Of a stretch of DNA of 64,000 nucleotides, positions 55,701-62,195 are shown one piece after another. The notes beneath the pieces were generated by a model. It was not told where the DNA came from. It made no database searches and saw only the letters and a list, made by a program, of their open reading frames with translations. The stretch is from the NCBI GenBank assembly GCA_963665935.1, contig OY762510.1, positions 868,001 through 932,000 on the forward strand. The letters are read 5' to 3'. The stretch is from Syntrophus sp963665935 (GTDB lineage Bacteria; Desulfobacterota; Syntrophia; Syntrophales; Syntrophaceae). Each line of letters starts with the position of its first letter. The first letter of the stretch is position 1. The position numbers were made by a program, and so were the translations under genes.

Positions 55701-55817
55701 CGTGCCAAGGTCCAGGGCAGCCTGAATGCCGCTGATCCCTCCCCCGACGATCAGAACGTCGCCAAAATCGCTGTCCGTGAAACGCTTACAAAGCTGTTCG
55801 ATTTGTTCCTTTTCCAC
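52704..55817 (-). CDS. hdrA: HdrA-like flavoprotein with two FAD domains (module 2)
   Basis: 1037 aa from GTG 55817 (AGGA upstream; VEKEQIEQLCK aligns with MEKEQIEQLCK of HdrA1). Same build as HdrA1: VGGGISGIQAALDLG, CSMCIESPKFVECN, CTGCTVCMEYCP, CTLCQRVCAADA, CHCGANIGRVVN, VGGGIAGMNCALSLANQ, CVGCRNEDRNYCARICC. Difference: in the last ferredoxin cluster the second Cys is Asp (CKGDGLCNAKCP), so this cluster would be Asp-ligated or three-iron, with altered potential. The other C-terminal site CISCGACITACSYGA is intact. Confidence 0.92.
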   Translation of the reverse strand: MEKEQIEQLCKRFTDSDFGDVLIVGGGISGIQAALDLGTAGFKVYLVDKSPTIGGHMARLDKTFPTNDCSMCIESPKFVECNRHPNIEILTYTEVESIEGEAGDFQVALKKKARYIDEKKCTGCTVCMEYCPVRYPDPFNQDISDNKAIHIYFAQAIPLVTYIDESCLFLKEKKCTLCQRVCAADAIDFKQTPEKIEINVGAILLSPGIEPYDPRAREEYHYGEFANVVTALDYERLLCATGPYEGEILRVTDKKHPHNIAWISCVGSRRVTERDNSYCSAVCCTYTQKQVILTKDHDAEARCTIFHNDVRSFGKDFERFYQRTENLPNVRFLRSYASIVKEDPFTRNITLRYTTPQGVKEEEFDMVVLAVGLVPPASLRELAKKFDIELNGHGFCKTNPTSPMETSRPGIYVSGAFAGPMDIPESVLSASGAGSLCGELLDYRRGKLSTERVYPLERNVAAEEPRVGVYVCHCGANIGRVVNIPSAVEYALTLPNVVHAEESLFICSTEAAQRLANSIQEKGLNRVVVAACTPRTHEPLFRDTLREAGINQYYFEFANIREHCSWVHSKEKEAATEKAQDLIRMSVARACCLEPLQEFNLPVDKKALVVGGGIAGMNCALSLANQNHEVHLVEREKELGGMAKKIHYTLEGLDVQDYLKNLIAQVYRNPLIHVYTDATIPEATGYVGNFVTKVKSGRGLKEIKHGATVIAIGAQEYKPTEYLYGQDERVLTQLDLEERIAGGDEKILNAANLVMIQCVGCRNEDRNYCARICCTHAVKNALKLKEANPRMDISILFRDMRTYRYAEDSYRDASEKDVKFIRYEPADAPQVEAVVEEGLPALRVTVADPILGKRLALDADYLALSVATIPSASSQEVARLFKVTLGPDGFFTEAHVKLRPVDFAAEGVFLCGTAHYPKHILEAINQAYGAAGRATVLLSQDAVIASGSVCEVNEEDCISCGACITACSYGAIEFAQTPAGRKARVNAVLCKGDGLCNAKCPTNAIQLKHYTDREIYQQLDAEIPSWRETIYEHSQVC

Positions 55818-55994
55818 TTCTCTATGTCCTTTCCTAAGTAAAATGAGATTTTTTAAATTCCCTTCGGCATATGAAATCCATCCATGACTGCCGGTAATCA
55901 CTGCTCGTGGACAGAAAGGCAGGATGCCATAAGGCGCAAAAAGCGCACAGAACATCAGGGAACATCAATGATTCGACAAAAAATTTTTGGGTCA

Positions 55995-56142
55995 CGCGAT
56001 TTGAGTCTGGACAACCCAACACGGTTTCCTCCCTGTGCGCCGCTTCTTTCTCAGCGGCAGTCCAGGGTCAGGGCCTATTCGGTCTGTGGTGGGAAAGGAG
56101 CGGAAAAGCATGCAATAGAGAACCTTCCAGGTTCTCTATTGT
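55995..56142 (-). ncRNA. Structured leader RNA, copy C (before hdrA2)
   Basis: RNA sense: 12-bp hairpin CAATAGAGAACC/GGTTCTCTATTG (56113-56141), CTTTTCCGCTCCTTTCC, CACAGACCGAATAGGCCC, nested CCCTG/CAGGG (56063-56067 with 56031-56035) and GCCGCT/AGCGGC (56053-56058 with 56039-56044), GGAAACCGTG. The helices differ from copy B by paired changes (CCCGT/ACGGG to CCCTG/CAGGG). The hdrA2 start lies about 180 bases downstream. Remaining parts of the 846-base gap show no gene. Confidence 0.65.
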
Positions 56143-56412
56143 CGCCTCATATATGATGTGAAAATAATAAAGTTAATCGGCTCATTTTTTTGATGATCTT
56201 CTCTTCTGCATAATACCGGAAAAACCTGCTTAACCGCCGATCCTAAATCAGCATCGCAAGCGGTTGAGGCCATCCTGTCCAGAAAACTCTTGAAAATAGA
56301 GTTTGGGGAAAATGGTTTGTTTTCATAGATCGTTTTACAGGGACAGCCTGCAACAGGATCTATTACGCCCCTTCCCCTTCTCCCTGTATCGAAACGGATA
56401 ACCAAGAGGACC

Positions 56413-56439
56413 ATTATATTATTTTTTTGAATACGTCAA
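56413..56439 (-). promoter_or_regulatory. Putative promoter for hdrA2-mvhD2
   Basis: On the minus strand, TTGACG (56439-56434), 15-base spacer, TATAAT (56418-56413). The spacer is short but the -10 is perfect and the position, about 600 bases before hdrA2, matches the module 1 promoter. Confidence 0.45.
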
Positions 56440-56663
56440 ATAGATAGGTGGAAATACAGTAGGCAAATATTCTATCCATTTATAGACATGAAGATTGAAT
56501 AAGCCGCAATTCCAGCTCTTTCTGTCCGGCAATTCAAGATGTCGGAGAGGAGATTGGGCATGCATGGAAGTTTGATAAGAAGGATTTAGCATCACCCGGC
56601 TATGAGACTCAGCAGCAAGGGGAAAGTTGATTGCCAGCAACGCCTGCTTGCCGTCAGGAACTC

Positions 56664-57506
56664 TTATGACTTTTTCGAACAGAGGAGACCGACCGCATCG
56701 GCCCGGCATCTCCGGCAGTGGTACATCTGCTGGAGATGCCTAGAGGCCAGCGCTCGGACCCGAACCATCTCGGCATCGGCAGGCGCCCTCAAAGATTCAA
56801 AGGGCGTATCCTGAACGGGAATCATGGGGATGCAGTTCATGACATCGGCTCCCCAGTCCGCTGCCTTCTCGGCGATCGCCGGAATATGGCCGGCATTGAC
56901 TCTGGGGAGGACAACCGAATTGATCTTGACCATCATGCCTCGCCTCTTCAACCTCGCAACGGCTTCCTGCTGGCGGGACAGAAGGATTTCAGCCGCTTCA
57001 ATGCCTCGATAGGTCCGAGAATTGAGAGAAACCCAGGCATAAATCCTTTGCCCGATGAGTGGATCGACGGCATTGACGGTGACGGTTATGTGGGTCACGC
57101 CGGAATCCGCCAGGTCATCGACATATTCGGCCAGATTCAGGCCATTGGTGGAAATGCAGAGGAGCAGATCCGGGTAAGCGGCATGCACGGCGCGGATCGT
57201 TTCGAGAGTTCGTTCCGGGTCGCACAGGGGGTCTCCCGGTCCGGCAATTCCCACGACGGAGATATCCGCCCTCGACGCTAAGAGCCGATCCAGATACCGC
57301 ATGGCTTCCGCTGGTTCAAAGATGCGGCTGGTCACTCCCGGACGGCTTTCGTTGGCGCAATCGTAGAGCCGGTTGCAGAAGTTGCATTGAATGTTGCAAT
57401 GAGGCGCCACGGGCAGATGGACCCGCCCCCAGCGTGCACTCGCGCTCCCGTAAAAGCAGGGATGGTCGGAAATCGCTCTTCGTTCACATAATCCAGTCTG
57501 AATCAT
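56664..57506 (-). CDS. nifB: NifB-family radical SAM protein (no NifX domain)
   Basis: 280 aa from ATG 57506, overlapping the preceding stop. NifB builds the NifB-co iron-sulfur-carbide core of nitrogenase cofactor. The N-terminal SDHPCFYGSASARWGRVHLP, SAM motif CNIQCNFCNRLYDCANESRP, GIAGPGDPLCDPERTL, and the C-terminal CRRCRADAVGLL all match NifB. The C-terminal NifX-like domain is absent, as in short NifB proteins. No nifH, D, K, E or N is in the window; a NifA-like regulator lies 50 kb away. Neighbours encode a polyferredoxin and a ModA-like binding protein. Confidence 0.82.
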   Translation of the reverse strand: MIQTGLCERRAISDHPCFYGSASARWGRVHLPVAPHCNIQCNFCNRLYDCANESRPGVTSRIFEPAEAMRYLDRLLASRADISVVGIAGPGDPLCDPERTLETIRAVHAAYPDLLLCISTNGLNLAEYVDDLADSGVTHITVTVNAVDPLIGQRIYAWVSLNSRTYRGIEAAEILLSRQQEAVARLKRRGMMVKINSVVLPRVNAGHIPAIAEKAADWGADVMNCIPMIPVQDTPFESLRAPADAEMVRVRALASRHLQQMYHCRRCRADAVGLLCSKKS

Positions 57507-57507
57507 C

Positions 57508-58272
57508 TCATTTCTTCTTTCTGCCGAGTTGAATCGCATCGACGGGACAGGTCTTCAGACAGTCGCCACAGTTGGTGCAGTTGACCTCATCGGGGCGTGT
57601 CCCCATCTCGCAGACCCGTAAACAGGCATCGCAGTCGTTGCAGGCGCTGGTCTTGAAAACCCTAAACAGGGCAATGCGCTTGACGAGTTCCAGCAGGCCG
57701 CCGGTTGGACAGGCAAAACGGCACCATAGATTGGCGACGATCAATCCTGCCGCGACCAGTCCAAGAACGACAAAGGTGCGGGTCAGCCAGAAAGGAGAGG
57801 CATGTTCGAAGGAAAGGCGGATCGCGTTCCAGAATTCCCCGATCCGGATCGGGACCATTGACCGGGGGTTGTGATAACCAAGCCACAGGAACAAGGCGGC
57901 GGCCAATCCCACTCCCAGTCCCAGAGGGGCGATCTTCAGGAAGCGGTTCCGGGTGCGAAGCTTGAAAATCGCGATCTTTCCGATCAGCTGGTTGACCAGA
58001 CCGCCGGGGCAGAGCCAGCCGCAGAAGGCCCGCCCGAAGAGGACGACGGAAAGGGGAAGGAAGAGCCAGAAGCCCCAGAAGAGAGTCGTAATCCTTCCCC
58101 AGCAGGTGATGACCGGGCAGTTCTGGCAATTCACAAAGGGAACAAGGAAGGGGCACCGGAAGATGCCGTAAAAGGACCATTGGCCCAGGACGGCGAGCAT
58201 CGCCAGTTGCGATGCCCTGCGCGCCCAGGGAATTGTTTTGCCGGCTATTGACAACTTGCTGTTCTCAGACAT
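57508..58272 (-). CDS. NapH-like membrane 4Fe-4S protein
   Basis: 254 aa. About five membrane segments, with FCGWLCPGG and CRFACPTGG motifs of the NapH/NosR/CcoG group, and two C-terminal cubane sites, CNDCDACLRVCEMG and CTNCGDCLKTCPVDAI. It also has CPFLVPFVNCQNCP near the start. Likely passes electrons from the membrane to a cytosolic partner, for example the NifB-like enzyme whose gene begins as this one ends. Start overlaps the preceding gene by 8 bases. Confidence 0.85.
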   Translation of the reverse strand: MSENSKLSIAGKTIPWARRASQLAMLAVLGQWSFYGIFRCPFLVPFVNCQNCPVITCWGRITTLFWGFWLFLPLSVVLFGRAFCGWLCPGGLVNQLIGKIAIFKLRTRNRFLKIAPLGLGVGLAAALFLWLGYHNPRSMVPIRIGEFWNAIRLSFEHASPFWLTRTFVVLGLVAAGLIVANLWCRFACPTGGLLELVKRIALFRVFKTSACNDCDACLRVCEMGTRPDEVNCTNCGDCLKTCPVDAIQLGRKKK

Positions 58273-59143
58273 CTTTCACCCCCAGCTTTTCGATCAGCAT
58301 CCGGCCTTTTTCAGAGGCAGCCGGAATGAAGCCCTGCCGCTCAAAGATCGCCTGCGCTTCGTCGGAACACATGTAATTGACATAGTCATCGGCAAGAGCG
58401 CGATCTTTCGCGTACTTCATGACCCCGATGGTGAACGTCAGCGGTCCCGGCGGGAAGAAGGCCTCCGGGATGGGGATCACTTCCACTTTGCCCTCAAATT
58501 TCGCCATGCGCGTCAGACGCCGCTCCACGATGGAGGCCTTTCCTTCCCCGGCGATGATCTCCGGCATCATCTTGATCACGCAGGTCTCCTTCTCGACCGT
58601 GTTCTTGAGAACCGCCTGGTCGATTTTTGCCTTCTTGAGGATGCCCATCACCGCATCGCCGCCCGGCGGTGAGGCGCCAAGGGGCAGGATCACCGGCACG
58701 CCCGGACGGGCCAGATCCTCCACCGACTTAATGCCGGCAGGATTCCCCAGGGGCGTGATTATGACGTACTCGGTGAAGCACAGGGGGCGGAAATAAATCA
58801 TCTTCTTTGCCGCCTTCAGGTTTTTGGCAAGTTTCAGCACGCGCCCGGCAAAGACCTCCGTGATGGCCCCTCCCAGCAGCGATTTTCCCAGCGCCGCCGC
58901 AAAAGCCCCGGTATATTCAATTCTTATCCCGGCTCTTTTCTCGTAGATACGGTTCGCAGGATTCATGGCTTCCGCCAGTCCCCCGCAGGACCAGACCTGC
59001 AGCGAATCGGCCTGAAACCGTCCTGCCGACAGGAGGCCCGGAGTCATCGTCGCGGCGGCGACCGTTGAGGCCATGGCCGTCTTCAGAAACGTCCTTCTCT
59101 CCATTCCGCTCTCTTTCTTTTCCACCTTTCTCTCCTTCTTCAT
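58265..59143 (-). CDS. ModA-like substrate-binding protein, Tat-exported
   Basis: 292 aa. The start at ATG 59143 has AGAGGA eight bases upstream; a second ATG (59104) begins the Tat motif MERRTFLKTAMAS. The mature part resembles molybdate/tungstate-type binding proteins (family 1 solute binders): LQVWSCGGLAEAMNPA, GIRIEYTGAFAAAL, GGAITEVFAG, LTFTIGVMKYAKDRALADDY. No ABC permease or ATPase is adjacent. Ligand could be an oxyanion or a metal complex; not determined. Confidence 0.8.
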   Translation of the reverse strand: MKKERKVEKKESGMERRTFLKTAMASTVAAATMTPGLLSAGRFQADSLQVWSCGGLAEAMNPANRIYEKRAGIRIEYTGAFAAALGKSLLGGAITEVFAGRVLKLAKNLKAAKKMIYFRPLCFTEYVIITPLGNPAGIKSVEDLARPGVPVILPLGASPPGGDAVMGILKKAKIDQAVLKNTVEKETCVIKMMPEIIAGEGKASIVERRLTRMAKFEGKVEVIPIPEAFFPPGPLTFTIGVMKYAKDRALADDYVNYMCSDEAQAIFERQGFIPAASEKGRMLIEKLGVKDV

Positions 59144-59147
59144 GAAA

Positions 59148-60092
59148 TTAGTCCTCTTTGTAGGATTTTCTTAAAATGAGCAGCAGGCTGCCCGGCAGGC
59201 TGGCCAGCATAACAATGAACAGAAAACCGAGCGATTGCGCAGTCGCCTGAGTCGCCGAGATCCCAACCGCCCCGTACAATACGATGGACGTCCCCTGATG
59301 CACCCCGATGCCATTGATGGAGATCGGCAGCATGGCTGCCGCGCTGACAATTGGGACGAAGATCATCAGGAGAAGCAGATCCACGTCAATCCCCAAGGCT
59401 TTAAAGACGGCCAGGTGCACCGCCACAACCACTGCCTGGAAGACCACAGACAGCAGCAGGACACTGACCAGTGTTTGTCTGTCGCGGACAGGCGCCTGCA
59501 GCGCCGATCTTGCCTCTTCCACGTTCCATCTTATTTTGTCGGTATTGATAAATGATATTCGGCGGGTTAGATGACCGACCCAGCGGATGTCCAAAGACGC
59601 CCAGACAAGCAACCCGCATCCAAAACAAAAAAATACGACCATCCAGGCAAATCTGGCCGTCAAGCCGTATCCGAAAAGCAATCCGGCAACGGCAGAGACA
59701 GCAAGAGTTGCCATCGCCAGAACCCGTTCGGCGATGACGGAGGCTATCGCCTTCGGTGTCTCGCCGGAAATACGGGCCACGTCATAGGCTCGAAACACAT
59801 CGCCGCCCATGCTGGTCGGCAGGAAATTATTCAGAAACAGGCCGATCAGGTAGGACGACGTGAGCATTGGAACCGTAACCTGGACCCTTTGGGACTTCAA
59901 AATCAGTTGCCATTTGTATGCACTGATCACAACAGCGCCGAATGTCGTCAGCAAAGCCACGGCCCACCAGACAGGATCGGAAAAACGGAACAATTCGGCC
60001 ACTTTCGACCAGTCCAGCTTGAAAAAAATGCCCGTCAATAAAGCCAGGCTTATCAGGACTTTCAGGATGATGGAGGGTAATCCTCTCTTCAC
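59148..60092 (-). CDS. Lysylphosphatidylglycerol synthase TM-family protein (UPF0104)
   Basis: 314 aa polytopic membrane protein. Family text NNFLPTSMGGDVFRAYDVAR, and a C-terminal GIGVHQGTSIVLYGAVGIS. No cytosolic aminoacyl-transfer domain, so it is the flippase-like part only. It overlaps the preceding gene by four bases and precedes the ModA-like gene by four, so all appear to be one operon. Confidence 0.82.
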   Translation of the reverse strand: MKRGLPSIILKVLISLALLTGIFFKLDWSKVAELFRFSDPVWWAVALLTTFGAVVISAYKWQLILKSQRVQVTVPMLTSSYLIGLFLNNFLPTSMGGDVFRAYDVARISGETPKAIASVIAERVLAMATLAVSAVAGLLFGYGLTARFAWMVVFFCFGCGLLVWASLDIRWVGHLTRRISFINTDKIRWNVEEARSALQAPVRDRQTLVSVLLLSVVFQAVVVAVHLAVFKALGIDVDLLLLMIFVPIVSAAAMLPISINGIGVHQGTSIVLYGAVGISATQATAQSLGFLFIVMLASLPGSLLLILRKSYKED

Positions 60093-60787
60093 TGTTTGGC
60101 TTCCATCAGGCGTCGTTCGAAACGTTTCTTCAATGCCGCGCTGATAATGACCAGCGAAGTCACCACCGCAAAGACAAAGAAAAGAACCTTGACCGTACCG
60201 GTCGCGCTTTGGCCAAGGTAGGAGTAAACAATGGTTGCCGGCAACTGGCCGATCCCCGTGGCCACAAAGAATCCCCAGAAGGACATGCTTGTCAGTCCAG
60301 CCCCGTAACTGATCGGATCAAAAGGCACGAAGGGAAGCAGGCGCGCGACGACAATCGCATGTTTGCCGTACTTCTCAAAAAACTTGTCCGCCAGTTCAAG
60401 ACTGTGCGCACCTGCCAGTTTCTCCACCAACGGCCGCCCGAAGACCCGGGAAAGGTAGAAGCACAACGCAGCGCCTGCCATCGCGCTGCTCCATGACAGG
60501 AGTGCTCCCCACCACACGCCGAACACAAGTCCGTTGGTGAAGGTAATCACAAAGGCCGGCAGTGGAGCGATCACCGATTGAAAAACCATTAGAAGGGCCG
60601 AGGTAACCGGCGCCCAGGGGCCGAAGGATAAAAAATAAGCCTTAAGGGCTGGAACATCAGCCTTGGAAAGAATCTTGAAGGCGTTATTGACGAAGTCATG
60701 GATACCCGGTACCAGAAAATAAAGCAGTGCCAAGCCCGCTAGAACCGTAACACTCCTCACCAGTAAATTTTTCTGATGTCTGTCCAC
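60089..60787 (-). CDS. TVP38/TMEM64 (DedA-related) membrane protein
   Basis: 232 aa with several membrane segments and the SNARE-associated Golgi-type domain: APLPAFVITFTNGLVFG, GAALCFYLSRVFGRP, RLLPFVPFDPISYGAGLTSM. The start is GTG 60787, with AAAGGG upstream. First gene of the five-gene unit leading to the NifB-like gene. Likely a lipid scramblase or transport role. Confidence 0.82.
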   Translation of the reverse strand: MDRHQKNLLVRSVTVLAGLALLYFLVPGIHDFVNNAFKILSKADVPALKAYFLSFGPWAPVTSALLMVFQSVIAPLPAFVITFTNGLVFGVWWGALLSWSSAMAGAALCFYLSRVFGRPLVEKLAGAHSLELADKFFEKYGKHAIVVARLLPFVPFDPISYGAGLTSMSFWGFFVATGIGQLPATIVYSYLGQSATGTVKVLFFVFAVVTSLVIISAALKKRFERRLMEAKQ

Positions 60788-60893
60788 CGGCGGTAAACCC
60801 TTTCGAATTCAAGTCAGTTGGTGATTATTTCTTGACTGAGAAGACTGCGGGAATCGAAGTCCAATCATACGGTCACACGCCCTCGATTACGGA

Positions 60894-62033
60894 TTACAGG
60901 GCATCGATTGCCTTCCTGAAGCGCCACTTCAGGATAAGCCGGTTCAGATACGTTACGGGGGCCTTGGAGACCTTGGCCCGCCCGGCCAGGGTTGCTTCGG
61001 GGTCACAGACAAAATCGACGATATGACTGGTCGGGGTCAACCCGCTCAGAGAATTGGCGCAACCGGCGCAATAGGTGAGGATTCTTTTCCCTCTTGCCTC
61101 TTCCCTGATTTTTTTCCCCCAGTTGCCGGCCAATTCCGGCGACAGACATCCGACGCTCCCCCCCTTGCCGCAGCAGTTCGTTCTATAGCCATGATGACTC
61201 AATTCCTCGATCCGTATACCCCTTTGAGTCACCAGACTCCGAACCGCCGCGTGAGCCTGCTCATTGAATCGAAGTCCGCAGGGATCGTGGACGGCAATGA
61301 TTTGATCCCCTGGCAGAGTCTCCGAATCCGGTTGTTCCGCCAGGAATTCATAAACGGTGATGACGGAAAGCCCCTTTCCATATTCATCAAACATGCGGTA
61401 GCAATTGGGACAGGCTGCGATGACCTTCTTCACACCCTGGGAAACCAGGTTATCCCTCATTTTTCCGAACATGGCCTGGAAATGCTCCTGCCGACCGAGG
61501 TCATGGGAGATCATGTCGCAACAGTCAATAACGACGCCCAGCCTGGGGATTTTCAACTGCATCTTCCTGAAGATATGAAAGGTCTGCTCCGGTCTCGTCC
61601 CCGGCAGGGCACAACCGGTGAAAAAAACCGTATCGCAGCCGGCAGGCAGGGCGTAACAGGAAAAGAGTTTCGAGTTCCCCGTTTTTTCGTAGGCCAGAAG
61701 ACCTTTGTGTTCAGGATAAGGACGGGGATCTCGCCGCATCCTTTCCCGGCGCATCTCCAGAAACATCTCCGCCGGATTGAGCTTCACAGGACACACGGCA
61801 ACACACAGACGACACAGACTGCATTCGAAGGCCATGGCCTGGCAGAGGTTTTCCGTCAGATTGTAGGTGTCGGCAATCTCTCCCGGTGTTCCATACTTTC
61901 TCAAAAAGGCGCATTCCTTCCGGCAGGCCTGGCATCGAGTGCAGCATTCGGAAATCTCCTTTATTTTCTCCGATAGCGCAGCCCCGAGTTCTCGCACGGC
62001 GAAAGGATCTGCTCCCGTTTTCCCCGAATTCAT
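60894..62033 (-). CDS. HdrD/GlcF-like iron-sulfur oxidoreductase subunit
   Basis: 379 aa from ATG 62033 (GAGGAT upstream; TTG 62051 is an alternative). N-terminal ferredoxin domain CTRCQACRKECAFL and CSLCRLCVAVCP, followed by two CCG domains: FTGCALPG with CCDMIS and ACPNCY, and HDPCGLRFN, NCCGKGGSVGC, YCAGC. These bind non-cubane or standard clusters in HdrD/HdrB. Cytosolic, no membrane segment. A partner flavoprotein is not adjacent; the hdrA genes 5-10 kb away are possible partners. Confidence 0.87.
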   Translation of the reverse strand: MNSGKTGADPFAVRELGAALSEKIKEISECCTRCQACRKECAFLRKYGTPGEIADTYNLTENLCQAMAFECSLCRLCVAVCPVKLNPAEMFLEMRRERMRRDPRPYPEHKGLLAYEKTGNSKLFSCYALPAGCDTVFFTGCALPGTRPEQTFHIFRKMQLKIPRLGVVIDCCDMISHDLGRQEHFQAMFGKMRDNLVSQGVKKVIAACPNCYRMFDEYGKGLSVITVYEFLAEQPDSETLPGDQIIAVHDPCGLRFNEQAHAAVRSLVTQRGIRIEELSHHGYRTNCCGKGGSVGCLSPELAGNWGKKIREEARGKRILTYCAGCANSLSGLTPTSHIVDFVCDPEATLAGRAKVSKAPVTYLNRLILKWRFRKAIDAL

Positions 62034-62195
62034 CCCATCCTCTAAGACCAACTTTCAGCCCAAATCTCGATGATGTCCGTAACATCTCATTACAGCACTG
62101 TATGCACGGTCCTGTTGGAAGGGGAAGCTTCCCCCGCCAACATCGGAATCCGCCTTCTTTATTCTGCCACGGAAACACGCTCCACAGTGTGAAAA

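Noticed and set aside
56136..56709. Two short minus-strand frames upstream of hdrA2
   Set aside because: They overlap promoter and leader sequences and the end of the nifB-like gene; no ribosome site or known motif.
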